This document shows positions 17,048 through 25,656 of a stretch of 34,032 nucleotides of DNA, piece by piece; the stretch's first letter is position 1; each line of letters opens with the position of its first letter. Under the pieces are notes generated by a model. The model had not been told where the DNA came from. It saw only the letters and a list, made by a program, of their open reading frames with translations, and searched no databases. Position numbers and translations under genes: made by a program. The DNA comes from Ruminococcus sp. (GTDB lineage: Bacteria; Bacillota; Clostridia; Oscillospirales; Ruminococcaceae), in the NCBI GenBank assembly GCA_015066715.1, contig SVNU01000012.1, positions 1-34,032 of the forward strand. Reading direction: 5' to 3'.

Positions 17048-17094
17048 AAAATTCTCCTTATTGTTTATTTACTTTAGTGCGCTAACATGATAAT

Positions 17095-17123
17095 ATGATA
17101 ACAAAATATTCTGAAAAAGTCAA
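17095..17123 (-). promoter_or_regulatory. Promoter of the histidine operon
   Basis: On the minus strand TTGACT (17118-17123) and TATCAT (17095-17100) are separated by 17 bp, immediately after the polC stop codon. Transcription would start near 17088, about 40 nt before hisZ. That leader is too short for a His T-box or a classical leader-peptide attenuator. No strong polC terminator is visible in the 77-bp gap, so read-through from polC is also possible. Confidence 0.6.
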
Positions 17124-17124
17124 G

Positions 17125-20100
17125 TTAAAACAGTGACATCTGACTTGTTTTAGGCAAACTTCCCAATGCCCCCATTGATTCCAGTGCTTCAATTGTTGTT
17201 TTTGACGCACCACTGTTAGTCTGAAGCTCTTCAACAGATATAAAATCCTTTTTCTGAGCCGCCTCATAAAGCTTTACAGCCGCATTTTCTCCAACACCAG
17301 ATATAGCATTAAAAGGTATTCGTATTTTTCCGTCTTCAATCAGATATTTTGTAGCATGAGACTTATAAATATCAACAGGAAGAAAATCATAGCCTCTTGA
17401 CATCATTTCGTTAATGATAAGTAAAAGGTCATATGTATCCTTTTCCTTTGCGCTTTTATCGTTGCCTTTCTGGCGTAATTCTTCAATTTTGTTTCGGACT
17501 GAATTCAGTCCGTTTATTACCGTCTGAATATCAAAATCTGCACCTCTTGTGGTAAAGTATGTAGAATAGAACTCAAGTGGCTTATAGAGTTTAAACCAGC
17601 CAAGCTTAATTGCAGCAATTACATAAGCTGCGGCATGTGCTTTCGGGAACATATACTTAATTTTAAGACAGCTTTCTATATACCATTCCGGAACGTTATG
17701 TTCTTTAAGCATTTGTACAATTTCCGGAGTAAAGAATTTAGGCGCTTTACCTTTTCGTGTAAACTCCATTATATTAAATGCCATTTTGGATTCAACACCC
17801 TTATATATCAGATATGTCATGATACTGTCACGAGTACCTATAACATCGGAAATTGTACATATATTCTGGTCAATAAGGTCCTTGGCATTTCCAAGCCATA
17901 CATCAGTACCATGGGAAAGTCCCGAAATCTGCAAAAAGTCACTGAATTTTGTAGGTTTAGCGTCAATAAGCATCTGAATAGTAAAACCTGTACCCATTTC
18001 AGGAATTCCAAGACTGCCGGTTTTGCAGTAAATTTCATCTTCTGTAACGCCGAGAGGTTCGCAGGAAGTACACATTTTTATTACTTCAGGGTCAGCGCCA
18101 GGCACATCCTTGATTTTCATTCCGGTTAAATCCTCAAGATGCTTGTACAGAGTCGGTACAACATGTCCAAGTTCATCAAGCTTTAAGATAGTATCGTGAA
18201 GTGAATGGAAGTCAAAATGTGTTGTTACAACTCCTGATTCTTCCGATTCGGCAGGATGCTGAATAGGAGTGAAGTCGTAAACCTCATAATCAGACGGTAC
18301 AACAACCATTCCTCCCGGATGCTGTCCTGTTGTTCTTTTAACTCCTGTACATCCAACTGAAAGTCTGTTTTCTTCTGCCGGATTTGCGGATTTACCTGTT
18401 TCATCAAGATAATGCTTGGCGTATCCAAATGCTGTTTTTGCCTGCACACCACTTATTGTACCCGCTTTAAAAACGTTCTTTGGTCCGAAGAGTTCTTCTG
18501 TATATCTGTGAGCAAAGCTCTGATACTCATTAGAAAAGTTCAGGTCGATATCAGGCGCTTTATCACCGTCAAAGCCAAGAAAGGTTTCAAACGGAATGTC
18601 GTGCCCCTCACGAATCATATCAACTCCGCATTTCGGACAGTTTTTCTGCGGCAGGTCAAATCCCGAACCAAATGAACCGTCTGTAATAAATTCACTGTAT
18701 TTACAGTCAGGGCAAACATAGTGGGGGGCAAGTGGATTAACCTCAGAAATACCTGCCATCGAGGCAACAAAGGAAGAACCTACAGAGCCTCGTGAACCAA
18801 CTAAATAACCGTTTTCTTCCGAATTCCATACAAGCTTCTGCGCAATAATGTAAAGCACTGAAAATCCATGCTTGATAATAGATGAAAGTTCTCTGTCAAG
18901 GCGCTTTTCAACAATTTCCGGAAGTGGATTACCATAAATGCTTTCTGCTCTTTCATGGGTTATTCTTATAAGATCTTCCTGCGCTCCCGGAAGGTCTGGC
19001 GTAAATGTACCTTTTGGAATAGGACGTACGGTTTTTTCAATCATATCAGCTATCAGATTTGTATTTTCCACAACAACCTCATACGCCTTTTTCTCACCAA
19101 GATACCTGAATTCTTCAAGCATTTCCTCAGTTGTACGCAGATAAAGAGGCGGCTGATTTTCAGCGTCCTTAAATCCGTTGCCTGTCATGAGAATCTTTCT
19201 GAAAATGCTGTCCTCCTTATCCATAAAATGCACATCACAGGTAGCACATACAGGAATACCCAGTTTTTCTCCAAGGGCAACAATTTTTTTATTGTAATTT
19301 TCAAGATCCTTAACCGAATCGGCAGTGCCGTTTCTTATCATAAACTCGTTGTTCATGACCGGTTGTATTTCAAGATAATCATAAAATTTCGCAAGTTCTT
19401 CAATTTCCTTTTTCGGACGCTTATCAAGAATTGCTCTGAACAACTCCCCTGCTTCACATGCACTTCCGAAAATCAGTCCTTCTCTGTGTTTAAGCAGCTG
19501 CGATTTAGGCATGAGCGGCTTTTTGTAGAAGCAGTCAATCTGACTGTAGGAAATAAGCTTATAAAGGTTTTTAAGACCAACGCTGTTTTTTACAAGTATA
19601 ATCTGGTGATAGGATTTAAGTTTTTTAACATCAATTTTATTTACCTTTGTATTTAAATCCGCAAATATTTCAACATTATTATCTCTTACAAGGCGCTCCA
19701 TAAGAGTAAGGAAAATTTTTGCTAAAATCATAGCATCATCACATGCACGGTGATGTTCAAATTTTCCCAGCTTTAAATGCTTTGCGACTGTATCCAGCTT
19801 ATGTCTCGAAAGCTCCGGAAGCATTGCACGGCACATTATAAGGCTGTCGATTGATGAGTATTCATGCGGTATGTCATGCCGTTGACATACTGCGTCAATA
19901 AAGGAATTATCAAATCTTGCATTGTGTGCCACCATAACAGGATTTTCACCACAGAATTCAAGAAACTGCTTTACAGCCTCCGCTTCCTTTGGAGCATCTG
20001 CAACCATTTGATTGGTTATACCGGTAAGCTCGGTAATATTCTCCGGAATCGGTTTTTCAGGATTTACAAATATATTAAAGCTGTCTACAACACGTAAGTT

Positions 20101-21495
20101 TTTGATTTTTACAGCACCGATTTCCGTGAGTCTTTCAGTATCAACATTCAGCCCTGTTGTTTCAACGTCATATATTATTATTTCCTCGTTAATGCTTCTT
20201 GTATCGTCTTTATTTATAATATTTACAGGATTTATATCGTTAACCACATAAGCTTCACATCCATAAATAACCTTAAAGTCATCAAGACCTGATACGGTAT
20301 TCATAGCATCAGGAAACGCCTGCGCCACACCGTGGTCAGTAATTGCAATCGCCTTATGTCCCCAGGATGCAGCACGCTTGATAAGAGTTGCAGCATCAGT
20401 AACCGCATCCATAGCAGACATAGCCGTATGCATATGAAGCTCAACACGCTTTTTAGGCGCATTGTCCGTTCTCATTTTTTTCTTTACAGTTGTGATAGCA
20501 CGTGGTCTGACAGTAATATCCCTTGAAAACTCGTCATATTCAATATCACCGTACACAAGAACTGTACTTCCCTTTTTCAGATTTTTCACAGGGAAATCAT
20601 CCTTTTGCGGGTCATAGAAAAATTTCATCAGAACAGAACCTGTATAGTCAGTAATATAATATGTGTAGATTTCCTTACCTGTTTTGGTTGTTTTAGTATC
20701 AGCCTGGTCGAATATATCTGCTAAAAGTGTAACCTTTCTGTTAAGCTGCGTACAGGCCTGTGCAATAGAAATCGGAGGTTGCCTGATATTTTTCCCCATT
20801 ATAATTTCAGCAGAATCAGGAATAATTTCAATGGCTGAATTGCTGTCAAATGTTACAGGCTCTGCAGTTTCCTGCAAAGCTGCTGCATATTCTGAACCGG
20901 AAACGGGCTGAACAGCCTGAACCGGTTGTGAATCCGGCAGGACTTCATTGGATTTTTCTGACTTTTCAAGGGAAAGACTTGCCTCGTAATCCTCCAGTTC
21001 CTTTTCGTACCTTTGGGCATCGACTGACAGTTCTCCCGTAAGCTGTGTTTTTATATCAAGATTAAATTCCTGCTTTATGAGAGCTGAAAATTCATTGCAG
21101 AAATTTGCCTTCATAAGAAGGTCATATCCACCGTTTTTAAGGGTGATTGTAATAAGTCCGTCTGCATAACTTACATCCGAACCATCAAGAAACCCATTTA
21201 CTACAGCAAGCTTTCTTTTAAGCTTAGCTATAAGTTCACTGTAATATTCAATAGTAAACATTTCCGGAGAATAGGCGCAATGGAGATTTATTCTGTTAAG
21301 ATTAAAAAATCTTTCAAGATTTTTTTCAAAAGCAATAACATCATTATATGGTATAAGCTTATTGAATTTCACATAAAAGGAAATTTGTGTAAGCTCTGCT
21401 GAATATGTAATCTTATAAATATTTCCGTTTTGCACTGTTTCCGGAACATTTAATGTGTACTCGCTTAAAAAATCTCCGAGTCTTATTTCAGTCAT
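17125..21495 (-). CDS. polC: DNA polymerase III alpha subunit, PolC type
   Basis: This is the main replicative polymerase of low-GC Gram-positives. It is 1456 aa with the PolC order: an N-terminal domain, an OB fold (about 245-335), a PHP domain (ELHMHTAMSAMDAV, about 350 on), an inserted 3'-5' DEDD exonuclease (YDVETTGLN to HRACDDAM, about 440-605), then the polymerase core with GSRGSVGSSFVASM (about 897), a zinc-binding CPDC...CPKC pair (about 927-960), and PDIDLNF carrying catalytic Asp residues (about 981). The exonuclease between PHP halves distinguishes it from DnaE. Its start overlaps the stop of a small membrane-protein gene by four bases. Confidence 0.97.
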   Translation of the reverse strand: MTEIRLGDFLSEYTLNVPETVQNGNIYKITYSAELTQISFYVKFNKLIPYNDVIAFEKNLERFFNLNRINLHCAYSPEMFTIEYYSELIAKLKRKLAVVNGFLDGSDVSYADGLITITLKNGGYDLLMKANFCNEFSALIKQEFNLDIKTQLTGELSVDAQRYEKELEDYEASLSLEKSEKSNEVLPDSQPVQAVQPVSGSEYAAALQETAEPVTFDSNSAIEIIPDSAEIIMGKNIRQPPISIAQACTQLNRKVTLLADIFDQADTKTTKTGKEIYTYYITDYTGSVLMKFFYDPQKDDFPVKNLKKGSTVLVYGDIEYDEFSRDITVRPRAITTVKKKMRTDNAPKKRVELHMHTAMSAMDAVTDAATLIKRAASWGHKAIAITDHGVAQAFPDAMNTVSGLDDFKVIYGCEAYVVNDINPVNIINKDDTRSINEEIIIYDVETTGLNVDTERLTEIGAVKIKNLRVVDSFNIFVNPEKPIPENITELTGITNQMVADAPKEAEAVKQFLEFCGENPVMVAHNARFDNSFIDAVCQRHDIPHEYSSIDSLIMCRAMLPELSRHKLDTVAKHLKLGKFEHHRACDDAMILAKIFLTLMERLVRDNNVEIFADLNTKVNKIDVKKLKSYHQIILVKNSVGLKNLYKLISYSQIDCFYKKPLMPKSQLLKHREGLIFGSACEAGELFRAILDKRPKKEIEELAKFYDYLEIQPVMNNEFMIRNGTADSVKDLENYNKKIVALGEKLGIPVCATCDVHFMDKEDSIFRKILMTGNGFKDAENQPPLYLRTTEEMLEEFRYLGEKKAYEVVVENTNLIADMIEKTVRPIPKGTFTPDLPGAQEDLIRITHERAESIYGNPLPEIVEKRLDRELSSIIKHGFSVLYIIAQKLVWNSEENGYLVGSRGSVGSSFVASMAGISEVNPLAPHYVCPDCKYSEFITDGSFGSGFDLPQKNCPKCGVDMIREGHDIPFETFLGFDGDKAPDIDLNFSNEYQSFAHRYTEELFGPKNVFKAGTISGVQAKTAFGYAKHYLDETGKSANPAEENRLSVGCTGVKRTTGQHPGGMVVVPSDYEVYDFTPIQHPAESEESGVVTTHFDFHSLHDTILKLDELGHVVPTLYKHLEDLTGMKIKDVPGADPEVIKMCTSCEPLGVTEDEIYCKTGSLGIPEMGTGFTIQMLIDAKPTKFSDFLQISGLSHGTDVWLGNAKDLIDQNICTISDVIGTRDSIMTYLIYKGVESKMAFNIMEFTRKGKAPKFFTPEIVQMLKEHNVPEWYIESCLKIKYMFPKAHAAAYVIAAIKLGWFKLYKPLEFYSTYFTTRGADFDIQTVINGLNSVRNKIEELRQKGNDKSAKEKDTYDLLLIINEMMSRGYDFLPVDIYKSHATKYLIEDGKIRIPFNAISGVGENAAVKLYEAAQKKDFISVEELQTNSGASKTTIEALESMGALGSLPKTSQMSLF

Positions 21496-21770
21496 TTTAC
21501 TCTCCGTTTCTGTTTAATTTTCTTTACTATAAAGTATATTTGATAGAAAAAGCATATGTTAAAAACAGGTATGCAATAAAAACCATAGTAGGTAAATGAA
21601 TAGCAGAATTCGTCCCATCCGTACAGCATGTATGTATAAGGCTCAATCATACCATAATGCAGACGTCCTGTAATTGCATGATACAACGACAAACCTATTA
21701 CAGCCAGAAGTGGTATAAATGATAATATAAACCATAGTGTTAATGGCAGTTTGTTATTTTTGTAATTCAT
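21492..21770 (-). CDS. Small membrane protein, unknown function
   Basis: The protein is 92 aa and not recognised. It has two hydrophobic segments: about residues 8-30 (LTLWFILSFIPLLAVIGLSL) and about 58-80 (YGFYCIPVFNICFFYQIYFI), ending in a strongly basic tail KKIKQKRRVK. AGGAAGTG lies before the ATG. Its stop overlaps the polC start by four bases, so polC translation may be coupled to it. The tandem 79-aa genes lie 11 bp upstream. Confidence 0.6.
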   Translation of the reverse strand: MNYKNNKLPLTLWFILSFIPLLAVIGLSLYHAITGRLHYGMIEPYTYMLYGWDEFCYSFTYYGFYCIPVFNICFFYQIYFIVKKIKQKRRVK

Positions 21771-21781
21771 TTTAACACTTC

Positions 21782-22021
21782 CTATTGCTCATTCGGAACA
21801 AACTCTACATCATCATAAACATCAAAAAACAAAATTCTGACTTCTGTTCCGATATTATATCCGTCAACTCCGTCTTTTGTGAACATCGAATGACGTTCTG
21901 TGATACCGTATAGAATTGCTGAGTATACAACAGTACCACCGTCATCACATTCCATTTTAATTGGAATAAGCATAATAAATAACAGTATTATTATCGATAT
22001 AACTTTAATTTTCTTTTTCAT
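21782..22021 (-). CDS. 79-aa secreted/anchored hypothetical, tandem paralogue B
   Basis: The protein starts MKKKIKVISIIILLF, a signal peptide or anchor, followed by a short outer domain with DGGTVVYSAILYGIT and GYNIGTEVRILFF. It resembles small exported Firmicutes proteins of the GGTxxYxAxLY type, from memory; no function is known. It is a tandem duplicate of the gene at 22033-22272: the C-terminal two thirds are almost identical while the N-terminus has diverged. AAAGG lies upstream and the gap to the upstream copy is 11 bp. Confidence 0.7.
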   Translation of the reverse strand: MKKKIKVISIIILLFIMLIPIKMECDDGGTVVYSAILYGITERHSMFTKDGVDGYNIGTEVRILFFDVYDDVEFVPNEQ

Positions 22022-22032
22022 AGATTAAACCT

Positions 22033-22272
22033 TTATTGCTCATCCGGAACAAACTTCACATCATCATAAACATTAAAAAACAAAATTCTGACTTCTGTTC
22101 CGATATTATATCCGTCAACTCCGTCTTTTGTGAACATCGAATGGCATTTTGTGATACCGTATAGAATTGCTGAATATTTTATTGTGCCGCCGTCTTTCAG
22201 TTCGGTTTTTATCGAAATAAGCATAATCAAAAATAAGACAATTACAGCTGTAACTGTTATTTTCTTCCTCAA
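22033..22272 (-). CDS. 79-aa secreted/anchored hypothetical, tandem paralogue A
   Basis: This is the paralogue of the downstream gene, with the same length and layout: a basic start, one hydrophobic segment, then KDGGTIKYSAILYGIT and the shared GYNIGTEVRILFF block. The start is a TTG at 22272 overlapping the ispG TGA stop (TTGA). An AAAGGAG lies about 11 bases upstream inside ispG, so expression is coupled to ispG. No function is assigned. Confidence 0.65.
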   Translation of the reverse strand: MRKKITVTAVIVLFLIMLISIKTELKDGGTIKYSAILYGITKCHSMFTKDGVDGYNIGTEVRILFFNVYDDVKFVPDEQ

Positions 22273-23306
22273 AGCTTTTCAATCTCCTTTAAAAGCTCGG
22301 GAACAATATCTTCTTCGGAAATTTTACGGAGAACTTCACCTTTTTTGAATAATACGGCACACTTATCCCCACCTGCAATTCCGATATCGGCTTCCCTTGC
22401 TTCACCCGGACCGTTTACAATACAGCCCATTACGGCAACCTTTATATTTTTATCAATATCCTTTACGGCTTCTTCAACCATACATGCCGCTTTTACAAGG
22501 TCAATTCGTGTTCTGCCGCAGGTCGGACAGGAAACAATCTCAACACCGCTTCCCTTTCCTACTGCTTTTAAAATATCCTTTGCGGCATAAATTTCACGAA
22601 CAGGGTCACCTGTGAGAGATACTCTTATTGTTTCGCCAATATCATCACATAAAAGCGAGCCTATGCCTGCCGCAGATTTTATAATACCCATTCTCTCAGT
22701 ACCTGCTTCGGTTACACCAAGGTGAAGCGGATAGTTACACTTCTGTGCGGCTAAACGATAGCTTTCGAGCATTGTTTTAACATTGGATGACTTGATTGAA
22801 ATTACAATATCATTAAAATCAAACTTTTCCAATAACTCTACATGGTAAAGCGCACTTTCCACCAGAGCTTCAGCTGTCGGTGTCTGATATTTTTCAAGAA
22901 TATGCTTTTCAAGTGAGCCGGAGTTTACCCCTATTCTTATAGGAATCCCCTTGTTTGCACATTTGTCAACTACCTGCTTTACCCTGTCCATATCACCGAT
23001 GTTTCCGGGGTTAATTCTGATTTTGTCAATACCCGCATCTGCTGCGGCAAGTGCCAGTCTGTAATCAAAATGAATATCTGCAACAAGAGGAATATTTACC
23101 TTTTCTTTAATTGCCGGAATAAGCTTTACAGCATCCATATCAGGAATAGCAGCTCTTACTATATCACAACCTGCTTTTTCAAGTTCAACCGACTGCTGTA
23201 CGCTTCCCTCAATATCGTCCGAACGCTTATTAAGCATCGACTGAATATATATTTTTTCACTGCCTAAAACGCAGTTTCCAACCTTAACTTTTCTTATATT
23301 TCTCAT
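22269..23306 (-). CDS. ispG: 4-hydroxy-3-methylbut-2-enyl diphosphate synthase
   Basis: IspG is the penultimate MEP-pathway enzyme, a [4Fe-4S] protein making HMBPP. The protein is 345 aa, the usual bacterial length. It has the TIM-barrel start VKVGNCVLG, IQSMLNKRSDD, LVADIHFDYRLAL and KIRINPGNIG, and the cluster-binding cysteines SCPTCGRTR with Cys in MGCIVNGPGEA. It lies six bases after rseP and is placed with dxr of the same pathway. The next gene starts on its stop codon. Confidence 0.95.
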   Translation of the reverse strand: MRNIRKVKVGNCVLGSEKIYIQSMLNKRSDDIEGSVQQSVELEKAGCDIVRAAIPDMDAVKLIPAIKEKVNIPLVADIHFDYRLALAAADAGIDKIRINPGNIGDMDRVKQVVDKCANKGIPIRIGVNSGSLEKHILEKYQTPTAEALVESALYHVELLEKFDFNDIVISIKSSNVKTMLESYRLAAQKCNYPLHLGVTEAGTERMGIIKSAAGIGSLLCDDIGETIRVSLTGDPVREIYAAKDILKAVGKGSGVEIVSCPTCGRTRIDLVKAACMVEEAVKDIDKNIKVAVMGCIVNGPGEAREADIGIAGGDKCAVLFKKGEVLRKISEEDIVPELLKEIEKL

Positions 23307-23312
23307 AGCTTT

Positions 23313-24389
23313 CTACCTTATCAATTTTAAAATATCATTAAATGTAACAGCAACAATCAAAAGCATAACCAGCGCAAGACCTATCAGATTTACTATACCC
23401 TCATGCTCCGGTTTTATCGGCTTTCTTCTTATTGCTTCTATAATTAAAAAGAGTATCCGTCCACCATCAAGACCCGGTATCGGAAGAAGATTCATTATAC
23501 CAAGATTTACGGAAATAATTATTGTGAGACTCATAAGTGACATTGCCGATTCCTTAAATGTCTCACCAGAAGCAGCTGCATCACCGATTGCGTCAACAAC
23601 CCCTACCGGACCTGACATTTCCTCAAATCCGTATTTCCCTGTAACAAGGTCTATAAGAGAAACCCATATAAGACGTGTTGTTGATACAGTATTTTTGAAT
23701 GAGTAACCAAGCACATTAAGCGGATTTTTTTCAAGTCCTTTTATATAAAAATCAGCTTTTGAACCGTTATTTTCATCATAGAATTTTACATTGTCAAGCT
23801 TTACTTCCTCACCATCACGTTCAACGACAACGCTGTGAGTTCCGTTTTTATGGGAGTTTAACTGATAGCTAATATCAGCAGGAGTGAGAATCCACATATC
23901 ATTAAGCTCTTTTATTATATCACCTTCACGTAATCCGCTTTCATAGCTTTCAGACGAAATCAAACCATCAGAGCCTGTGTGAAAAGCTTTAATCTGTGTT
24001 GTGGGTACTGCACTTGATGTACATGTTAAAGCTACTGCCACTATAAATCCCAGAACAAGATTCATGAAAGGTCCGGCAAAAAAAACAAGAAATCGTTGCC
24101 AGACAGGTTTACTTGCAATGGAACGCTCACTGTCACTTGAGGCATAATCACCAAGCTCTTTTTTGGAAACAGCATCTGTTTCTTCGCCTTCCATAGCACA
24201 GAATCCACCTATAGGCAGAATTCTGAGTGAATATTCTGTTTCTCCGATTTGTTTGCCGATAAGCTTCGGACCCATACCAACTGCAAATTTCAAAACTCTT
24301 ATTCCGCAGAGCTTTGCGGCAATAAAGTGTCCGAACTCATGTACAAAAATGATAATTCCGAAAATAAGAATAGCAATAATATATTTCAT
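23313..24389 (-). CDS. rseP: RIP metalloprotease (site-2 protease)
   Basis: This intramembrane zinc protease cleaves anti-sigma factors or signal-peptide remnants. The start at 24389 (MKYIIAILIFG) has GGAGG upstream and gives 358 aa; the track's ten extra residues are unlikely. His17-Glu18-x-x-His21 (HEFGH) sits in the first membrane helix. A PDZ domain lies in the middle (SGLREGDIIKEL region), and NLLPIPGLDGGRI supplies the third zinc ligand, followed by C-terminal helices. The substrate is unknown. It lies 30 bp after dxr. Confidence 0.94.
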   Translation of the reverse strand: MKYIIAILIFGIIIFVHEFGHFIAAKLCGIRVLKFAVGMGPKLIGKQIGETEYSLRILPIGGFCAMEGEETDAVSKKELGDYASSDSERSIASKPVWQRFLVFFAGPFMNLVLGFIVAVALTCTSSAVPTTQIKAFHTGSDGLISSESYESGLREGDIIKELNDMWILTPADISYQLNSHKNGTHSVVVERDGEEVKLDNVKFYDENNGSKADFYIKGLEKNPLNVLGYSFKNTVSTTRLIWVSLIDLVTGKYGFEEMSGPVGVVDAIGDAAASGETFKESAMSLMSLTIIISVNLGIMNLLPIPGLDGGRILFLIIEAIRRKPIKPEHEGIVNLIGLALVMLLIVAVTFNDILKLIR

Positions 24390-24419
24390 AATGCCTCCAG
24401 TGAAAATATTTTTCCCCAA

Positions 24420-25568
24420 TTACCTGACAAATGATTTATTGACAAAATCCCTTGCTTCCTGATCCCATTTAACAACATCATCATATGTTTTTATTTCCTG
24501 ATATTCAAATACATCAAGCGTTTTTTCCACAATTCTGCCTATATCTGTAAATTTAATTTTACCATCAAGAAACAGTCTGACTGCTTCTTCATTTGCGCCG
24601 TTTACAATACATGGATACGCACCGCCACGTTTTATAGCTTCTATACAAGCTGAAAGACATCTGAATGTTTTATAGTCAGGATTGTCAAAGGTAAGTGTTC
24701 CGTATTCTGTAAGACTCAGAGGCTTGCAGTCACACTCAACACGTTCCGGATACATAATCGCATACTGAATAGGAATCTTCATATCAGGACATCCAAGCTG
24801 TGCAATAACAGAATTATCCGCATATTCAACCGCTGAATGAATAACACTCTGCCTGTGAACAATTATTTCAATTTCTTCTGGATTTAAGTCAAACAGCCAC
24901 TTTGCTTCAATAAACTCAAGACCCTTATTCATAAGTGTAGCAGAATCAATTGTAATTTTATTACCCATGCTCCAGTTTGGATGATTAAGAGCCTGTTCTA
25001 TTGTTACATCTTCAAGTTCATTTTCGGTTTTTCCGAAGAAAGGCCCTCCGGAAGCTGTAAGAATAATCTTTTTAAGCTGTGAGCGCTTATTGCCCTGCAG
25101 GCACTGGAAAATAGCTGAATGTTCGCTGTCAACCGGATAAATATTGACATTCATTTCCCTTGCAAGCTTCATTACAAGCTCACCGCCCGCAACGAGAGTT
25201 TCCTTGTTTGCAAGTGCAACGTCCTTACCTGCGCTTATAGCACGCAGCGTCGGATAAAGTCCGACCATACCCACTACGGAATTGAGTATCATACCACTGT
25301 TTTTATCAGTGACAATTTCACAAAGCCCTGACATTCCGGTAATAACTCTTACGCCCTTTCCTACAAGTAATTCTCTTAATTTGTCCGCTAATTCTTCCTT
25401 ATAAATGCAAGCCACAAAAACATTGTTCTCAATGCACTGCTTTGCCAGAAGCTCATAATTGCTATGTGCTGCAAGTGCATATATTTTTATACCATTTTTT
25501 CTTGCAACCTCAATCGATTGTGTACCAATTGAACCGGTTGACCCCAAAATCGAAATATATCTTGTCAT
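24420..25568 (-). CDS. dxr: 1-deoxy-D-xylulose 5-phosphate reductoisomerase
   Basis: Dxr is the NADPH-dependent second step of the MEP isoprenoid pathway. The protein is 382 aa. It has the nucleotide-binding GSTGSIG (residues 9-15), ALANKETLVAGG, the metal and substrate site PVDSEHSAIFQCLQG, ASGGPFFG and MNKGLEFIEAKWLF. Unlike its neighbours it has no clear ribosome binding site; upstream is only AAAGAAG and an A-rich stretch. A terminator and a 14-codon ORF separate it from cdsA. Confidence 0.95.
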   Translation of the reverse strand: MTRYISILGSTGSIGTQSIEVARKNGIKIYALAAHSNYELLAKQCIENNVFVACIYKEELADKLRELLVGKGVRVITGMSGLCEIVTDKNSGMILNSVVGMVGLYPTLRAISAGKDVALANKETLVAGGELVMKLAREMNVNIYPVDSEHSAIFQCLQGNKRSQLKKIILTASGGPFFGKTENELEDVTIEQALNHPNWSMGNKITIDSATLMNKGLEFIEAKWLFDLNPEEIEIIVHRQSVIHSAVEYADNSVIAQLGCPDMKIPIQYAIMYPERVECDCKPLSLTEYGTLTFDNPDYKTFRCLSACIEAIKRGGAYPCIVNGANEEAVRLFLDGKIKFTDIGRIVEKTLDVFEYQEIKTYDDVVKWDQEARDFVNKSFVR

Positions 25569-25575
25569 TTTTATT

Positions 25576-25620
25576 TTATGCTTCTTTATAAAGCATAATA
25601 CCCGCCTTTCTGTTTTTCAT
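25576..25620 (-). CDS. Candidate 14-codon leader ORF upstream of dxr
   Basis: In the gap between the cdsA terminator and dxr the minus strand reads MKNRKAGIMLYKEA then TAA, ending seven bases before the dxr ATG. AAAGGCGGG lies just ahead of an internal ATG, which would give MLYKEA (25576-25596). Since dxr has no good ribosome binding site, ribosomes finishing this ORF could reinitiate at dxr. It is short enough to arise by chance. Confidence 0.25.
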   Translation of the reverse strand: MKNRKAGIMLYKEA

Positions 25621-25646
25621 AAAAACGGGGCTGTAACAAGCCCCGT
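25618..25646 (-). terminator. Terminator between cdsA and dxr
   Basis: ACGGGGCT and AGCCCCGT form a GC-rich 8-bp stem with a 6-nt loop, followed on the minus strand by TTTTT. It lies 11 bp after the cdsA stop and divides a cluster that is otherwise closely packed. dxr and the genes after it therefore need read-through or a promoter not clearly visible here. Confidence 0.75.
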
Positions 25647-25656
25647 AAATACGCAG

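Larger units (their letters stand above)
21782..22272 (-). repeat. Tandem duplication, 251-bp period
   Basis: The two 79-aa genes repeat with a period of 251 bp. More than 65 consecutive bases are identical around the GYNIGTEVRILFF coding part, including third positions, while the signal-peptide parts differ strongly. Confidence 0.85.

Noticed and set aside
17048-17124. His T-box riboswitch upstream of hisZ
   Set aside because: The gap is only 77 bp and the promoter-to-start leader about 40 nt; no T-box sequence or terminator hairpin is present.
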